Below, in pieces: positions 28,470 to 35,526 of a stretch of DNA of 64,000 nucleotides. The translations under genes were made by a program, and so were the position numbers. Positions within the stretch are counted from its first letter, which is position 1; every line of letters begins with the position of its first letter. The notes under the pieces were generated by a model, which made no database searches, was not told where the DNA came from, and saw only the letters and a list, made by a program, of their open reading frames with translations. The stretch comes from Secundilactobacillus yichangensis (GTDB taxonomy: Bacteria; Bacillota; Bacilli; Lactobacillales; Lactobacillaceae). The DNA is taken from the NCBI RefSeq assembly GCF_016861565.1, contig NZ_BOLK01000012.1, positions 33,696-97,695 on the forward strand, given 5' to 3'.

Positions 28470-28775
28470 ATGATTGATGATCAATGCGTATTCTGCAATA
28501 AGCCGGCCGTTTTAGAGAACGACTTGGCCAAGGGCTTTTTCGATATTCATCCCGTAGCACCGGGACACTTCTTGATTGTGCCCAAAGAACATTACGTGAC
28601 TTTCTTTGACGCTCCCAGAGACGTGCAGATCGCCATGCTGGACCTAATGGATCAGGTGAAAGCTTACTTGGATAAACAGTATCATCCGCGTGGGTATCAA
28701 GTCTTCAGCCATGTCGGTAAAGCAGCCTTTCAGAAAGTCTTTCACGCCCACATTCACTTGGTACCAGTGGCCTAG
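28470..28775 (+). CDS. HIT family nucleotide-binding protein (short form)
   Basis: A 101-residue histidine-triad protein. The N-terminus CVFCNKP has two cysteines, and the core contains FFDIHPVAPGHFLIVPKEHYVTFFD. The C-terminal triad HAHIHLVPV ends the protein. Family members hydrolyse adenylated or dinucleotide compounds (AMP-lysine, Ap4A). Usual members are about 140 residues; this one stops just after the triad and lacks the C-terminal extension. The ribosome site is weak (GAGGG). An extended -10 box (TGTTACAAT) lies about 45 bases upstream. Confidence 0.88.
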   Translation: MIDDQCVFCNKPAVLENDLAKGFFDIHPVAPGHFLIVPKEHYVTFFDAPRDVQIAMLDLMDQVKAYLDKQYHPRGYQVFSHVGKAAFQKVFHAHIHLVPVA

Positions 28776-28829
28776 AGGTTATTGAATATATAAATTGTAC
28801 ACAAATTAAATAAAACACAAGTATATTTT

Positions 28830-28858
28830 TTAACTCTCATCAGCGGATATGGTATATT
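28830..28858 (+). promoter_or_regulatory. Promoter of the HesB-like gene
   Basis: TTAACT and TATATT are separated by 17 bases, with a TG before the -10 box. Confidence 0.5.
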
Positions 28859-28925
28859 AACCTTGACGTGTGAGGAACACGTACTGAACTTGCATTTTAA
28901 CGGGTTATCCAAGGAGGATATCTTT

Positions 28926-29243
28926 ATGAAATTACAAATTACCGACGCCGCTGTGAAGTGGTTTGAAGATGAAATGAACGTTGGCCCGGATCAAAGCGCA
29001 GCCATTCGTTTTTACGGTAAATTATATGGCCGCACCAAAGTGCACCACGGCTTTTCGATTGCCTTAGCCAGGGAACTGCAACCCCATAACTTCGGCGTAA
29101 AAGTCGAAAAAGATGGGGTCACTTTCTATATCGAAGAAGACGACCTCTGGTTCTTTAAGGGCTACGACCTAGATGTTGATTATGATCCTGAAAAAGATCC
29201 CGACAACGTTCAATATGAATGGACGGAAAACGGTGAGTTATAA
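28926..29243 (+). CDS. HesB/YneR-like iron-sulfur scaffold family protein
   Basis: A 105-residue protein. I choose the ATG at 28926, behind AAGGAGG; a longer frame has no ribosome site. The core KLQITDAAVKWFEDEMNVGPDQSAAIRFYGKLYG matches the HesB-like domain of the YneR group, but the conserved cysteines of true IscA scaffolds are absent, as is usual for this subgroup. The C-terminus is acidic (DVDYDPEKDPDNVQYEW). A role in Fe-S metabolism is only by family membership. Confidence 0.82.
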   Translation: MKLQITDAAVKWFEDEMNVGPDQSAAIRFYGKLYGRTKVHHGFSIALARELQPHNFGVKVEKDGVTFYIEEDDLWFFKGYDLDVDYDPEKDPDNVQYEWTENGEL

Positions 29244-29250
29244 AGATTAT

Positions 29251-29286
29251 AACGTCCTCAGCACATCATGCTGAGGACGTTTTTTT
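29251..29286 (+). terminator. Terminator of the HesB-like gene
   Basis: AACGTCCTCAGCA pairs perfectly with TGCTGAGGACGTT; T run follows. Confidence 0.9.
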
Positions 29287-29328
29287 GTATATTATAAGAC
29301 CGTAATTTATTTAGAGGATATCATTTAG

Positions 29329-29574
29329 TCATATATGACTGTGCCCATTGTCAGTGGCAAACTGTTCATCACCCTCACGAATACGGTTCATCAATTCAGG
29401 GTTACTGAGGATGTACATGGTTTCCTGCATGGCATCGTAGTCATGTTTATTCATGATCACTACGGAATTATGAGGTTTCTTTGACGTCACAATCAAACTA
29501 TCAGAGTCGTCGTTAACCTTTTGTATGTAGGCTTTTAGGTTGCGTCGGAAATCACTGTAAGTAACTGTGTCCAT
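29329..29574 (-). CDS. YefM/Phd-family antitoxin, without adjacent toxin
   Basis: An 81-residue protein matching the Phd/YefM fold: TVTYSDFRRNLKAYIQKVNDDSDSLIVTSKKPHNSVVIMNKHDYDAMQETMYIL gives the N-terminal DNA-binding part and the linker, and ELMNRIREG begins the toxin-binding tail. I choose the ATG at 29574, six bases behind GAGGTGG; the longer frame lacks a ribosome site. Normally a YoeB/RelE/Doc toxin follows within a few bases; here only 85 bases and the neighbouring terminator follow, with no toxin ORF. It borders the bacteriocin island. Confidence 0.85.
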   Translation of the reverse strand: MDTVTYSDFRRNLKAYIQKVNDDSDSLIVTSKKPHNSVVIMNKHDYDAMQETMYILSNPELMNRIREGDEQFATDNGHSHI

Positions 29575-29728
29575 ATTTGACCACCTCGCTATTTTCATTT
29601 AGTTTGACGTTAGCACTGTTAATGATTGAATACAATATTTCATGCCTAAAGCTGGTGTTCGACTAATTGTATGCGTTTGACGATTTCAGGTTGCAACAAA
29701 CCTGCAACGCAGACATCAGAATCTTTAA

Positions 29729-29773
29729 TAGAATGGTCATTGTAATCGCGATGACATGGAATTCCGGAATTCC
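29729..29773 (+). promoter_or_regulatory. Promoter and double palindrome of helveticin-like gene 1
   Basis: A -10 TAGAAT (29729-29734) is followed by two palindromes, TGTAATCGCGATGACA (29741-29756) and the perfect GGAATTCCGGAATTCC (29758-29773). No good -35 is seen; GCAAC direct repeats (29693 and 29704) lie upstream and may bind an activator. The two palindromes recur in the same order and spacing at 33484-33516. Confidence 0.6.
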
Positions 29774-29799
29774 AAAATAATATTAAAGAGGTTAAAATT

Positions 29800-30741
29800 A
29801 TGGCAACAGCTACAAAAGCATATACATTAATTAATTTACCGATTAATTCTTCAGGACATCAAAGTGTTGTTCAAAAGACGTATGTGGGTACAAATAACAT
29901 TTATTGCTTACAGCAATTTGGTACCGATACCTACATTTCTAAAGCAAGTATTGCCGGTGGTCAAACCACGGTTGACTTTTCGCAAGGTGAGACAATGGTT
30001 TTAACGAATACCGGTCACGCACAAACGTTAGACTGGTACCAACATGATGGTAAGGACTATTTCTTAGTCGCAACTTATCCCAAAGCAAATGAAACGACCC
30101 AAGAATGGGCTACTCAGCTTGCGCGGGTTCAGTTCCAATCCGGTCGTACTATTGATCCTGCTACACTTACTGGCTTATCATGGCTCGATCATGCTAATAC
30201 TACTGGTAGTGACTTCGAAACATTGTTACGTGTTGAAGCGGCCATCTCTACTTCTCGTGAATATTTATTGATCATGGGGATTCGGACTGGTGACCACCAT
30301 GCGCAACTCACTTATTATAATCTAGAAGGGCTTAATAATGTATTGGACAGCGTGGAGGCCAGTGGTGCTTATGCTGTACAGTGTAACGATGCTCGAATTA
30401 CTGCACAGGCAATTGATACTTGGCAGACATCTTCTAGCATCTACGGTCTAATGCAAGTAAACAATTCAGTTCAAGGTATGGATTTCTCAGATGGTCAAGC
30501 TGTCTACTTTAGTAGTGGCGGATTAGGGCAAACACCGACAGTTGTCAAAGTGGCATGGAAGAGTACGAACTTCCGACCAGTTTCCTTTAGCGGCGACTGG
30601 GGGGCCTATCATGAAACTGAAGGTATTCAAGTAAAGGATACCTTATATTTAGGAATTTCGACTCATTTGAATAATGATACTGGTAGTGGTAACTACACGA
30701 CTGGTAATTATGTTTACACTGTCGATAAAGGTAACTGGTAA
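29800..30741 (+). CDS. Helveticin-J-like class III bacteriocin, copy 1
   Basis: A 313-residue protein of the helveticin J family of large heat-labile bacteriocins. Family-like blocks are SSGHQSVVQKTYVGTNNIYCLQQFG, HAQTLDWYQHDGKDYFLVATYP, WATQLARVQF, LRVEAAIS and a C-terminal VKVAWKSTNF...ETEGIQVKDTLYLGIS. There is no signal peptide or leader; the protein starts MATATKAYTLINLP. The ATG follows AAAGAGG. The copy at 33546 is roughly 70 percent identical by eye, with identical DNA over the first 40 or so coding bases and the promoter. Export must use another route; a holin/lysin cassette lies between the copies. Confidence 0.82.
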   Translation: MATATKAYTLINLPINSSGHQSVVQKTYVGTNNIYCLQQFGTDTYISKASIAGGQTTVDFSQGETMVLTNTGHAQTLDWYQHDGKDYFLVATYPKANETTQEWATQLARVQFQSGRTIDPATLTGLSWLDHANTTGSDFETLLRVEAAISTSREYLLIMGIRTGDHHAQLTYYNLEGLNNVLDSVEASGAYAVQCNDARITAQAIDTWQTSSSIYGLMQVNNSVQGMDFSDGQAVYFSSGGLGQTPTVVKVAWKSTNFRPVSFSGDWGAYHETEGIQVKDTLYLGISTHLNNDTGSGNYTTGNYVYTVDKGNW

Positions 30742-30765
30742 TCTAATTTAAAATAGTTCCATTAG

Positions 30766-30816
30766 AGAGGCTACAGAATTCTCCATTACTGAAGGACTTT
30801 GCAGTCTTTCTTTTTT
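30766..30816 (+). terminator. Terminator after helveticin-like gene 1
   Basis: GGCTACAGAATTCTCCA pairs with the segment TGAAGGACTTTGCAGTCT, followed by TTTCTTTTTT. The same hairpin follows copy 2. Confidence 0.75.
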
Positions 30817-30855
30817 AAACTTTGGTGTTACATTTACCTTCTGTTAATATTTCCA

Positions 30856-30864
30856 TGTTATAAT
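30856..30864 (+). promoter_or_regulatory. Extended -10 promoter of secreted partner gene 1
   Basis: TGTTATAAT lies about 38 bases before the start codon; the same box is conserved at 34591-34599. Confidence 0.6.
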
Positions 30865-30901
30865 TTAAACTGAACAAACAAGTAAAGGGGAGATAAAAAC
30901 A

Positions 30902-31522
30902 ATGAAAAAATGGTTGAAGATCTGTGTTATTGCGTTTGCATTGACACTGGGCTTGGTAACTGCTTCAACGGTTGATGCTCACGCCAGTTCATTTACTTAT
31001 TTTGGCAACAATGGGACAAAGACATATCATCATAAGGTAACTAGCTATCAGAAGTATACGTTGAATAAGACAGATTATAATACACTGGAAGCTGGTATGA
31101 CACCGGACACGGCATATAGAACAGGAAAAGTCGTATTCTATCACATGTACGTTTTTCACGTATCATCAAAGGTATCGCGTTACCGGACTTGGGTTAAATT
31201 GACAGGTCGTGTATATAATTATTCTAATTCACCACACAACGCTTTTTGGCGTACGTGGAACACTTCACTTACTGGTTACAGCCAGTATTCAATCTTAAAA
31301 GTACTTACTGCTAACAGGTCTCCATACTTTACTTTCTCTAAAGGTACCAGTAAAAGTCCCATTTTACTTAGCAAAGAAGGTTTAGCACCTGGTAAATCTG
31401 AAGGGTTCCAGTTGCTTGCTCATACAAAGACCGCAACTTCTCGGCTTGGAAAGACAACGGTATATGTTTACTTGACGGATGCAGCTGCGCAAACTAAGAC
31501 ATTAAAATTAAATCTGAAGTAA
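30902..31522 (+). CDS. Secreted protein paired with the helveticin-like gene, copy 1
   Basis: A 206-residue exported protein. The signal peptide runs to AHA (cleavage near residue 28) and the mature part begins SSFTYFGNNGTKTYHHKVTSYQKYTLNK. The rest is strand-rich (KVVFYHMYVFHVSSKVSRYRTWVKLTGRVYNYSN) with a conserved GLAPGKSEGFQLLAHTK block near the end. I do not recognise a family. It has its own promoter behind the bacteriocin terminator. Because the pair is duplicated together, an immunity or accessory role is a reasonable guess but is not shown. Confidence 0.75.
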   Translation: MKKWLKICVIAFALTLGLVTASTVDAHASSFTYFGNNGTKTYHHKVTSYQKYTLNKTDYNTLEAGMTPDTAYRTGKVVFYHMYVFHVSSKVSRYRTWVKLTGRVYNYSNSPHNAFWRTWNTSLTGYSQYSILKVLTANRSPYFTFSKGTSKSPILLSKEGLAPGKSEGFQLLAHTKTATSRLGKTTVYVYLTDAAAQTKTLKLNLK

Positions 31523-31544
31523 GTACAAAAACATCACAACTTTT

Positions 31545-31570
31545 AAGTCGCCGAAATTTGGCGGCTTTTT
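31545..31570 (+). terminator. Terminator of secreted partner gene 1
   Basis: GTCGCC pairs with GGCGGC through an A-T-rich stem, followed by TTTTT. Confidence 0.7.
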
Positions 31571-31603
31571 CATTCCTACAATGAATTTTGAAGGTAGTCC
31601 TCT

Positions 31604-31706
31604 TATAATTGCGTCTTTAAACTTATCACGTAGTGTAAATCTATTTGATTTAAGTGATCTATTGGATATCTGATTCCCTGCGTCTAATGGGAATCAGATA
31701 TTTTTT
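31604..31706 (+). ncRNA. Candidate small transcript ending at a strong terminator
   Basis: A TTATAAT -10 box (31604-31609) without a clear -35 is followed 90 bases later by the hairpin ATCTGATTCCC / GGGAATCAGAT (31668-31699) and TTTTTT. No ORF lies between, and the preceding gene already has its own terminator. Confidence 0.35.
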
Positions 31707-31746
31707 ACTAAATTTCTAAAAAATTAGACACCTGAGTTAAAACGCC

Positions 31747-31776
31747 TTGAAAATATACGAACATACGTTCTTTAAT
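31747..31776 (+). promoter_or_regulatory. SOS-type promoter of the lysis cassette with LexA-like box
   Basis: TTGAAA (31747) and TTTAAT (31771) are spaced 18 bases apart. Between them CGAACATACGTTCT (31758-31771) contains GAAC-N4-GTTC, the Gram-positive LexA/DinR half-site arrangement, placed where a bound repressor would exclude RNA polymerase. The first gene starts 217 bases further on. Confidence 0.65.
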
Positions 31777-31859
31777 GGTCACCGAAGCACTTTATATAAA
31801 GCGCATCAAATAATTGAACCCTTTATAACTGCGGTTAATATGTCAAGATTTCATAGGAG

Positions 31860-31913
31860 ATGAATAAAGATCATCCGAACACGCAACAAAAGTGGAACGC
31901 ATTGCTTTCCTAA
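31860..31913 (+). other. Possible 17-codon leader ORF or gene remnant
   Basis: An ATG directly behind AGGAG opens a frame for MNKDHPNTQQKWNALLS. The spacing to the ribosome site is too short for efficient initiation, so it may be a phage gene remnant in the long leader of the cassette. Confidence 0.25.
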
Positions 31914-31992
31914 TTAATTAATATAGGTTTTGAGTTCTTATCAATAAGGAAGCTGTTTAATTTTCCAAACTATAATAATGAGGTGATTTAAA

Positions 31993-32385
31993 ATGGATGA
32001 TTACGAACGTCAGCATTTAGAAAGTATTTTAAGGGATTATCCAAAGATTGATCGTTATATGGCTGTAAGAATGGCCGAGCGTTCATATCCTTACGGAGGG
32101 CATAGCCACGTGCTTTCTAAATTAGCGGTAGGAACCATGTTATTTGATGACAGTATTGGCACTGATCGTTGTTTGGCACAACTAGAAATCAATAAGGAGT
32201 GTATCAATTTTTGCTTAAAGCATTCCGATTCGGATACACGAACTATTGTCGAACAACTGTACTTTCATCATGAGAATAATCTGACCCTGGAAGGTATAGG
32301 AATGATTTTAAATATGAGTAAGTCCAATGTTAGTCGTAAGCGAGCAGCTTTCTTTGAATTTTTGAAGCAAGAACTGGGCTATTGA
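31993..32385 (+). CDS. ArpU/sigma-like phage late-transcription regulator
   Basis: A 130-residue protein with a C-terminal sigma-70 region-4-like helix-turn-helix (DTRTIVEQLYFHHENNLTLEGIGMILNMSKSNVSRKRAAFFEFLKQEL). The N-terminal half is charged and tyrosine-rich. Size and arrangement match the ArpU family, regulators that sit before lysis or packaging genes in phages of Gram-positive bacteria. The ATG follows GAGGTGA. It is the first gene of a three-gene cassette with holin and endolysin. It may also act on the bacteriocin promoters; that is inference. Confidence 0.8.
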   Translation: MDDYERQHLESILRDYPKIDRYMAVRMAERSYPYGGHSHVLSKLAVGTMLFDDSIGTDRCLAQLEINKECINFCLKHSDSDTRTIVEQLYFHHENNLTLEGIGMILNMSKSNVSRKRAAFFEFLKQELGY

Positions 32386-32403
32386 TGAAAGGAGGTCTTT
32401 AAC

Positions 32404-32793
32404 ATGACAACGGGAACGTTAGATTTTGCGTCAATTGTAACTTTGATTTGCACCACTATTCCAGCAATCTATAAGTTATTGCATCCCTTTATTGCCGAAA
32501 AAGTGGCTACCGAAAAGAACCGTCAAGTTCAGCAGTGCTTACAGATTGCAGATAATCTAGCTTATTCAGCTGTGGCTGCGATGGCAAATTATGCCGCACT
32601 GTCTAAAAGTGAACGAAAGGTCCAAGCAGTAGACTATGTATTGCAGCATATGGCAAAAACAGCTGGGAATATCTCTAAAGACGTTGTGGCCGATAAGGTT
32701 GAATTAGCTTATCAGGAATACAAACACGTCACTTTGGGTGATAATCATGAAACTGCAGCTGATCCAAATCTATTAACGAATGGGGGTCAATGA
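32404..32793 (+). CDS. Phage-type holin (LLH family)
   Basis: A 129-residue protein with one N-terminal hydrophobic segment (FASIVTLICTTIPAIYKLLHPFIA) and a long, charged helical cytoplasmic part (EKVATEKNRQVQQCLQIADNLAYSAVAAMANYAALSKSERKVQAVDYVLQHM). This is the pattern of LLH-type holins of lactobacillus phages. Holins form the membrane lesions that release endolysin. The ATG follows a perfect AAAGGAGGT. Its stop overlaps the beginning of the muramidase ribosome region. Confidence 0.82.
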   Translation: MTTGTLDFASIVTLICTTIPAIYKLLHPFIAEKVATEKNRQVQQCLQIADNLAYSAVAAMANYAALSKSERKVQAVDYVLQHMAKTAGNISKDVVADKVELAYQEYKHVTLGDNHETAADPNLLTNGGQ

Positions 32794-32794
32794 A

Positions 32795-33391
32795 ATGACA
32801 ACTGAATTTGCCGATATCAGTTCGTTTCAGCCAGATACTTTAGACTACATGCGAAAGCTACACAACCATGCAACGGGGCTATTCGTTATGCTCACTGAAG
32901 GATCTGAAAACGGTTCGCATTACGTGAATCCTAAGGCTGGTATGCAGCTGTTGAACGGCTTTGAATTTTTCAAGTCGATTGGTGTCTATCACTATTTCAG
33001 AGGTAACAGTCAGCGCTACGGAATGAACGACCCAGTAAATGAAGCTAAATGGTTCGTCAAAAACATCATTAAGCTTGGTCTAAACAGGGATACTGTGTGT
33101 GCCATTGATGTTGAGGATCAGTCTTTACAGTACGATGTGACCACTGATATCAATCTATTTTTAGACTACGTGTATCAGCAGGGGTTTCATTACTTGGTCG
33201 TTTACGCCTCAGCCAGCTGGTTCAACAGCCAGCGAATCAAAAGGGAGCAATTAAAATATCAGCCAGCTATCTGGGGTGCTTCTTACGGCGTCAATCAGCC
33301 CGGAGTGGATAATGCCCAGGCTTGGCAATATACCAATAACGGGTATCAGTTGAAAACGGATTTTAATTATGATTTTGCCGGTATTTTATAG
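32795..33391 (+). CDS. GH25 muramidase (endolysin catalytic domain)
   Basis: A 198-residue lysozyme of glycoside hydrolase family 25 that cuts the MurNAc-GlcNAc bond. It begins EFADISSFQPDTLDYM with the first catalytic Asp region. The acidic pair is in VCAIDVEDQ, and the fold continues to GVYHYFRG, ASASWF, AIWGASYG and AWQYTNNG...DFNYDFAGIL. I choose ATG 32795 because GGGGGTC lies before it and it starts just after the holin stop. There is no signal peptide and no SH3/LysM wall-binding domain, so it needs the holin to reach the wall and is smaller than most phage endolysins. Confidence 0.9.
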   Translation: MTTEFADISSFQPDTLDYMRKLHNHATGLFVMLTEGSENGSHYVNPKAGMQLLNGFEFFKSIGVYHYFRGNSQRYGMNDPVNEAKWFVKNIIKLGLNRDTVCAIDVEDQSLQYDVTTDINLFLDYVYQQGFHYLVVYASASWFNSQRIKREQLKYQPAIWGASYGVNQPGVDNAQAWQYTNNGYQLKTDFNYDFAGIL

Positions 33392-33393
33392 TA

Positions 33394-33421
33394 AAAGTCA
33401 CCGAGTCCTGGTGGCTTTTTT
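33394..33421 (+). terminator. Terminator of the lysis cassette
   Basis: AAGTCACC pairs with GGTGGCTT, followed by TTTT. Confidence 0.75.
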
Positions 33422-33471
33422 CGTGTCTAAAGATTGCAACGAATTCGGGACACGGGCAACGAAGAACCCTC

Positions 33472-33516
33472 TAGTATAGTCACTGTAATCGCGATGACAT
33501 GGAATTCCGGAATTCC
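33472..33516 (+). promoter_or_regulatory. Promoter and double palindrome of helveticin-like gene 2
   Basis: -10 TAGTAT (33472-33477), then TGTAATCGCGATGACA (33484-33499) and GGAATTCCGGAATTCC (33501-33516), identical to the gene 1 copy. Confidence 0.6.
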
Positions 33517-33545
33517 AAAAAAATAATATTAAAGAGGTTAAAATT

Positions 33546-34478
33546 ATGGCAACAGCTACAAAAGCATATACATTAATTAATTTACCGAATGATTCTACAG
33601 GGCATCAAAATGTTGTTCAAAAGACCTATGTGGGTACGGATAACATTTATTGCTTACAAAAGTTTGGCAATAATACTTATATTTCTCGAGGAAGTATTGT
33701 ACCAGGCCAAACCACTGTTGATTTTTCGCAAGGTGAAACAATGACTTTGGCTAATACTGGTCACGCACAAACGTTAGACTGGTACCAACATGATGGTAAG
33801 GACTATTTCTTAATAGCAACTTATCCTAAGGATACTGGTGGTACAGAATGGGCTACTCAGCTTGCGCGGGTTCAGTTCCAAGCGGGTCCCGTTGATCCCG
33901 CTTCACTTGCTCATTTATCATGGCTAGATCATGCCAATAAGTCCGGGACAGACCTTGGAAACATGGAACGTGTTGAAGCAGCCATTTCCACTTCCCGTCA
34001 GTATCTACTTATTTTGGGCATTCGTGCCGGAGATCACCATGCACAGTTGACTTACTATAATCTTGAAGGTGTCAACAATGCACTAGACGCTAGTGTGGCT
34101 AGCGGTGCAACATCATTACGATGTGATTCCTCAGCAATGACGGATCAGGCAATTGATACTTGGCCTATGGACTATAACATTTATAGCCAAGTGGGTAATG
34201 GATCCGTTCAAGGTATGGATTTCTCTGATGGCTTAGCAGTCTACTTTAGTGGAGGTGCTATCGGGGAGGCACCATCAGTTACTAAGGTAGCATGGAAGAG
34301 TACAAACTTCCGAGCAGTTTACTTTACTGGTGACTGGGGTCCAAACCAAGAAACAGAAGGTATTCAGGTGAAGGATACCTTATATTTGGGAATCTCAACT
34401 CACGCTAATGATCAAAAGGGTGATGTTAATTACACGACTGGCAATTACGTCTATACTGTTGATAAGGGTAATTGGTAA
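33546..34478 (+). CDS. Helveticin-J-like class III bacteriocin, copy 2
   Basis: A 310-residue paralogue of the protein at 29800. The same blocks are present (STGHQNVVQKTYVG, HAQTLDWYQHDGKDYFLIATYP, WATQLARVQF, MERVEAAISTSRQYLL). Differences concentrate around 165-215 and in surface-like loops, which could change target range. It again lacks any signal peptide. The DNA from the palindromes through the first codons is almost the same as copy 1, so the duplication is recent or conserved by selection. It starts 155 bases after the muramidase stop and is followed by the same terminator type and partner gene. Confidence 0.82.
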   Translation: MATATKAYTLINLPNDSTGHQNVVQKTYVGTDNIYCLQKFGNNTYISRGSIVPGQTTVDFSQGETMTLANTGHAQTLDWYQHDGKDYFLIATYPKDTGGTEWATQLARVQFQAGPVDPASLAHLSWLDHANKSGTDLGNMERVEAAISTSRQYLLILGIRAGDHHAQLTYYNLEGVNNALDASVASGATSLRCDSSAMTDQAIDTWPMDYNIYSQVGNGSVQGMDFSDGLAVYFSGGAIGEAPSVTKVAWKSTNFRAVYFTGDWGPNQETEGIQVKDTLYLGISTHANDQKGDVNYTTGNYVYTVDKGNW

Positions 34479-34499
34479 TTTAATATAGTTTCCTGGGAA

Positions 34500-34550
34500 A
34501 GACTACAGAATCCGTCATTACTGACGAGTTTTGCAGTCTTTCTTTTTTTT
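34500..34550 (+). terminator. Terminator after helveticin-like gene 2
   Basis: AGACTACAGAATCCGTCA pairs with TGACGAGTTTTGCAGTCT, followed by a T run. Confidence 0.85.
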
Positions 34551-34590
34551 TAAAATTAGTATCACATTTACTTTTCAGTTAATACATACA

Positions 34591-34599
34591 TGTTATAAT
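34591..34599 (+). promoter_or_regulatory. Extended -10 promoter of secreted partner gene 2
   Basis: TGTTATAAT, at the same place as in copy 1. Confidence 0.6.
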
Positions 34600-34630
34600 T
34601 CAAATTGAATAAAACTTAAGGGGGTTCGTC

Positions 34631-35308
34631 ATGAAAAAATGGTTAAAAATCTGTGTTGCTGCATTTGCAATGACACTTGGTTTAGCAGCTGCTTCAACAG
34701 TTGATGCTCATGCCAGTTCATTTACGTATTTTGGCAATAATGGGACAAAAACCTATCATCATAAAGTAATTAGCTACCAGAAATACACGTTAAATAAGAC
34801 TTATTACAATACAACTACCTTTCGGGTTGATCCTGTAACTAAGAAAACCACTTACATTCCCGAGACTAGAATTGGGAAGGTTGTTTTCTACCATGCTTAC
34901 GTTTTCCATGTATCACCAAAGGTATCCCGTTATCAGACTTGGGTTAAGCTAACAGGTCGGGTATATAACTATTCTAATTCACCAGATAATGCTTATTGGC
35001 GGAATTATATCGCAGATTATGATGATGATGATACTGCACCAGTATATACCCAGAACGACATTTTGGGTGTAGTAATAGGAGCAACTAGGTCGTACACACG
35101 AGCTACCTTTGACGTTAACTTCTCTAAAGGCACTAGCAAGAGTCCTGTCCTGTTTAGCGAAGCTGGTCTGGCTCCAGGTAAGTCTGAAGGGTTTCAATTG
35201 CTAGCTCATACTAAGCATCAGACATCACGGCTTGGGAATACAAGGCTTTCTGTTGCCTTGTATAGTTATGGTGATCAATCAAAGAATTTATATTTGAATA
35301 TGAAGTAG
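34631..35308 (+). CDS. Secreted protein paired with the helveticin-like gene, copy 2
   Basis: A 225-residue paralogue of the protein at 30902. The signal peptide and the first part of the mature protein are almost the same (AHASSFTYFGNNGTKTYHHKV), and so is GLAPGKSEGFQLLAHTK. Two insertions distinguish it: TTFRVDPVTKKTTYIPETR after the first third and an Asp-rich stretch (DYDDDDTAPVY) in the middle. Function unknown. If it is an immunity protein, the insertions should track the differences between the two bacteriocins. Confidence 0.75.
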   Translation: MKKWLKICVAAFAMTLGLAAASTVDAHASSFTYFGNNGTKTYHHKVISYQKYTLNKTYYNTTTFRVDPVTKKTTYIPETRIGKVVFYHAYVFHVSPKVSRYQTWVKLTGRVYNYSNSPDNAYWRNYIADYDDDDTAPVYTQNDILGVVIGATRSYTRATFDVNFSKGTSKSPVLFSEAGLAPGKSEGFQLLAHTKHQTSRLGNTRLSVALYSYGDQSKNLYLNMK

Positions 35309-35311
35309 GTT

Positions 35312-35347
35312 AAAAAGCGTTCCGACAATCATGCCAGAACGTTTTTG
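35312..35347 (+). terminator. Terminator of secreted partner gene 2
   Basis: AAAAAGCGTTC pairs with GAACGTTTTT. Confidence 0.75.
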
Positions 35348-35526
35348 TATTATCCGAAATATTCTAATTTGCTGGTTTAGTAAAAATGATGCCAACGCTG
35401 TTTTCGTCAACATCTTTAAGTGGTGTATTTTGATCAACGCTAATCAGCCCAAGGATAAAGACTAGCACTTCGCCGGGATTCCCGGTATAATCTGTGGGAA
35501 GATAGAATAGTAGGGTGGTGGAATCG

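Noticed and set aside
29245..29328. Toxin gene following the YefM-like antitoxin
   Set aside because: The 84 bases contain mainly the neighbouring terminator and no ORF long enough for a YoeB/RelE toxin.
29300..35400. Intact prophage
   Set aside because: Only lysis-type genes are present. No integrase, repressor, terminase, capsid, tail or att-like direct repeat was found at the borders.
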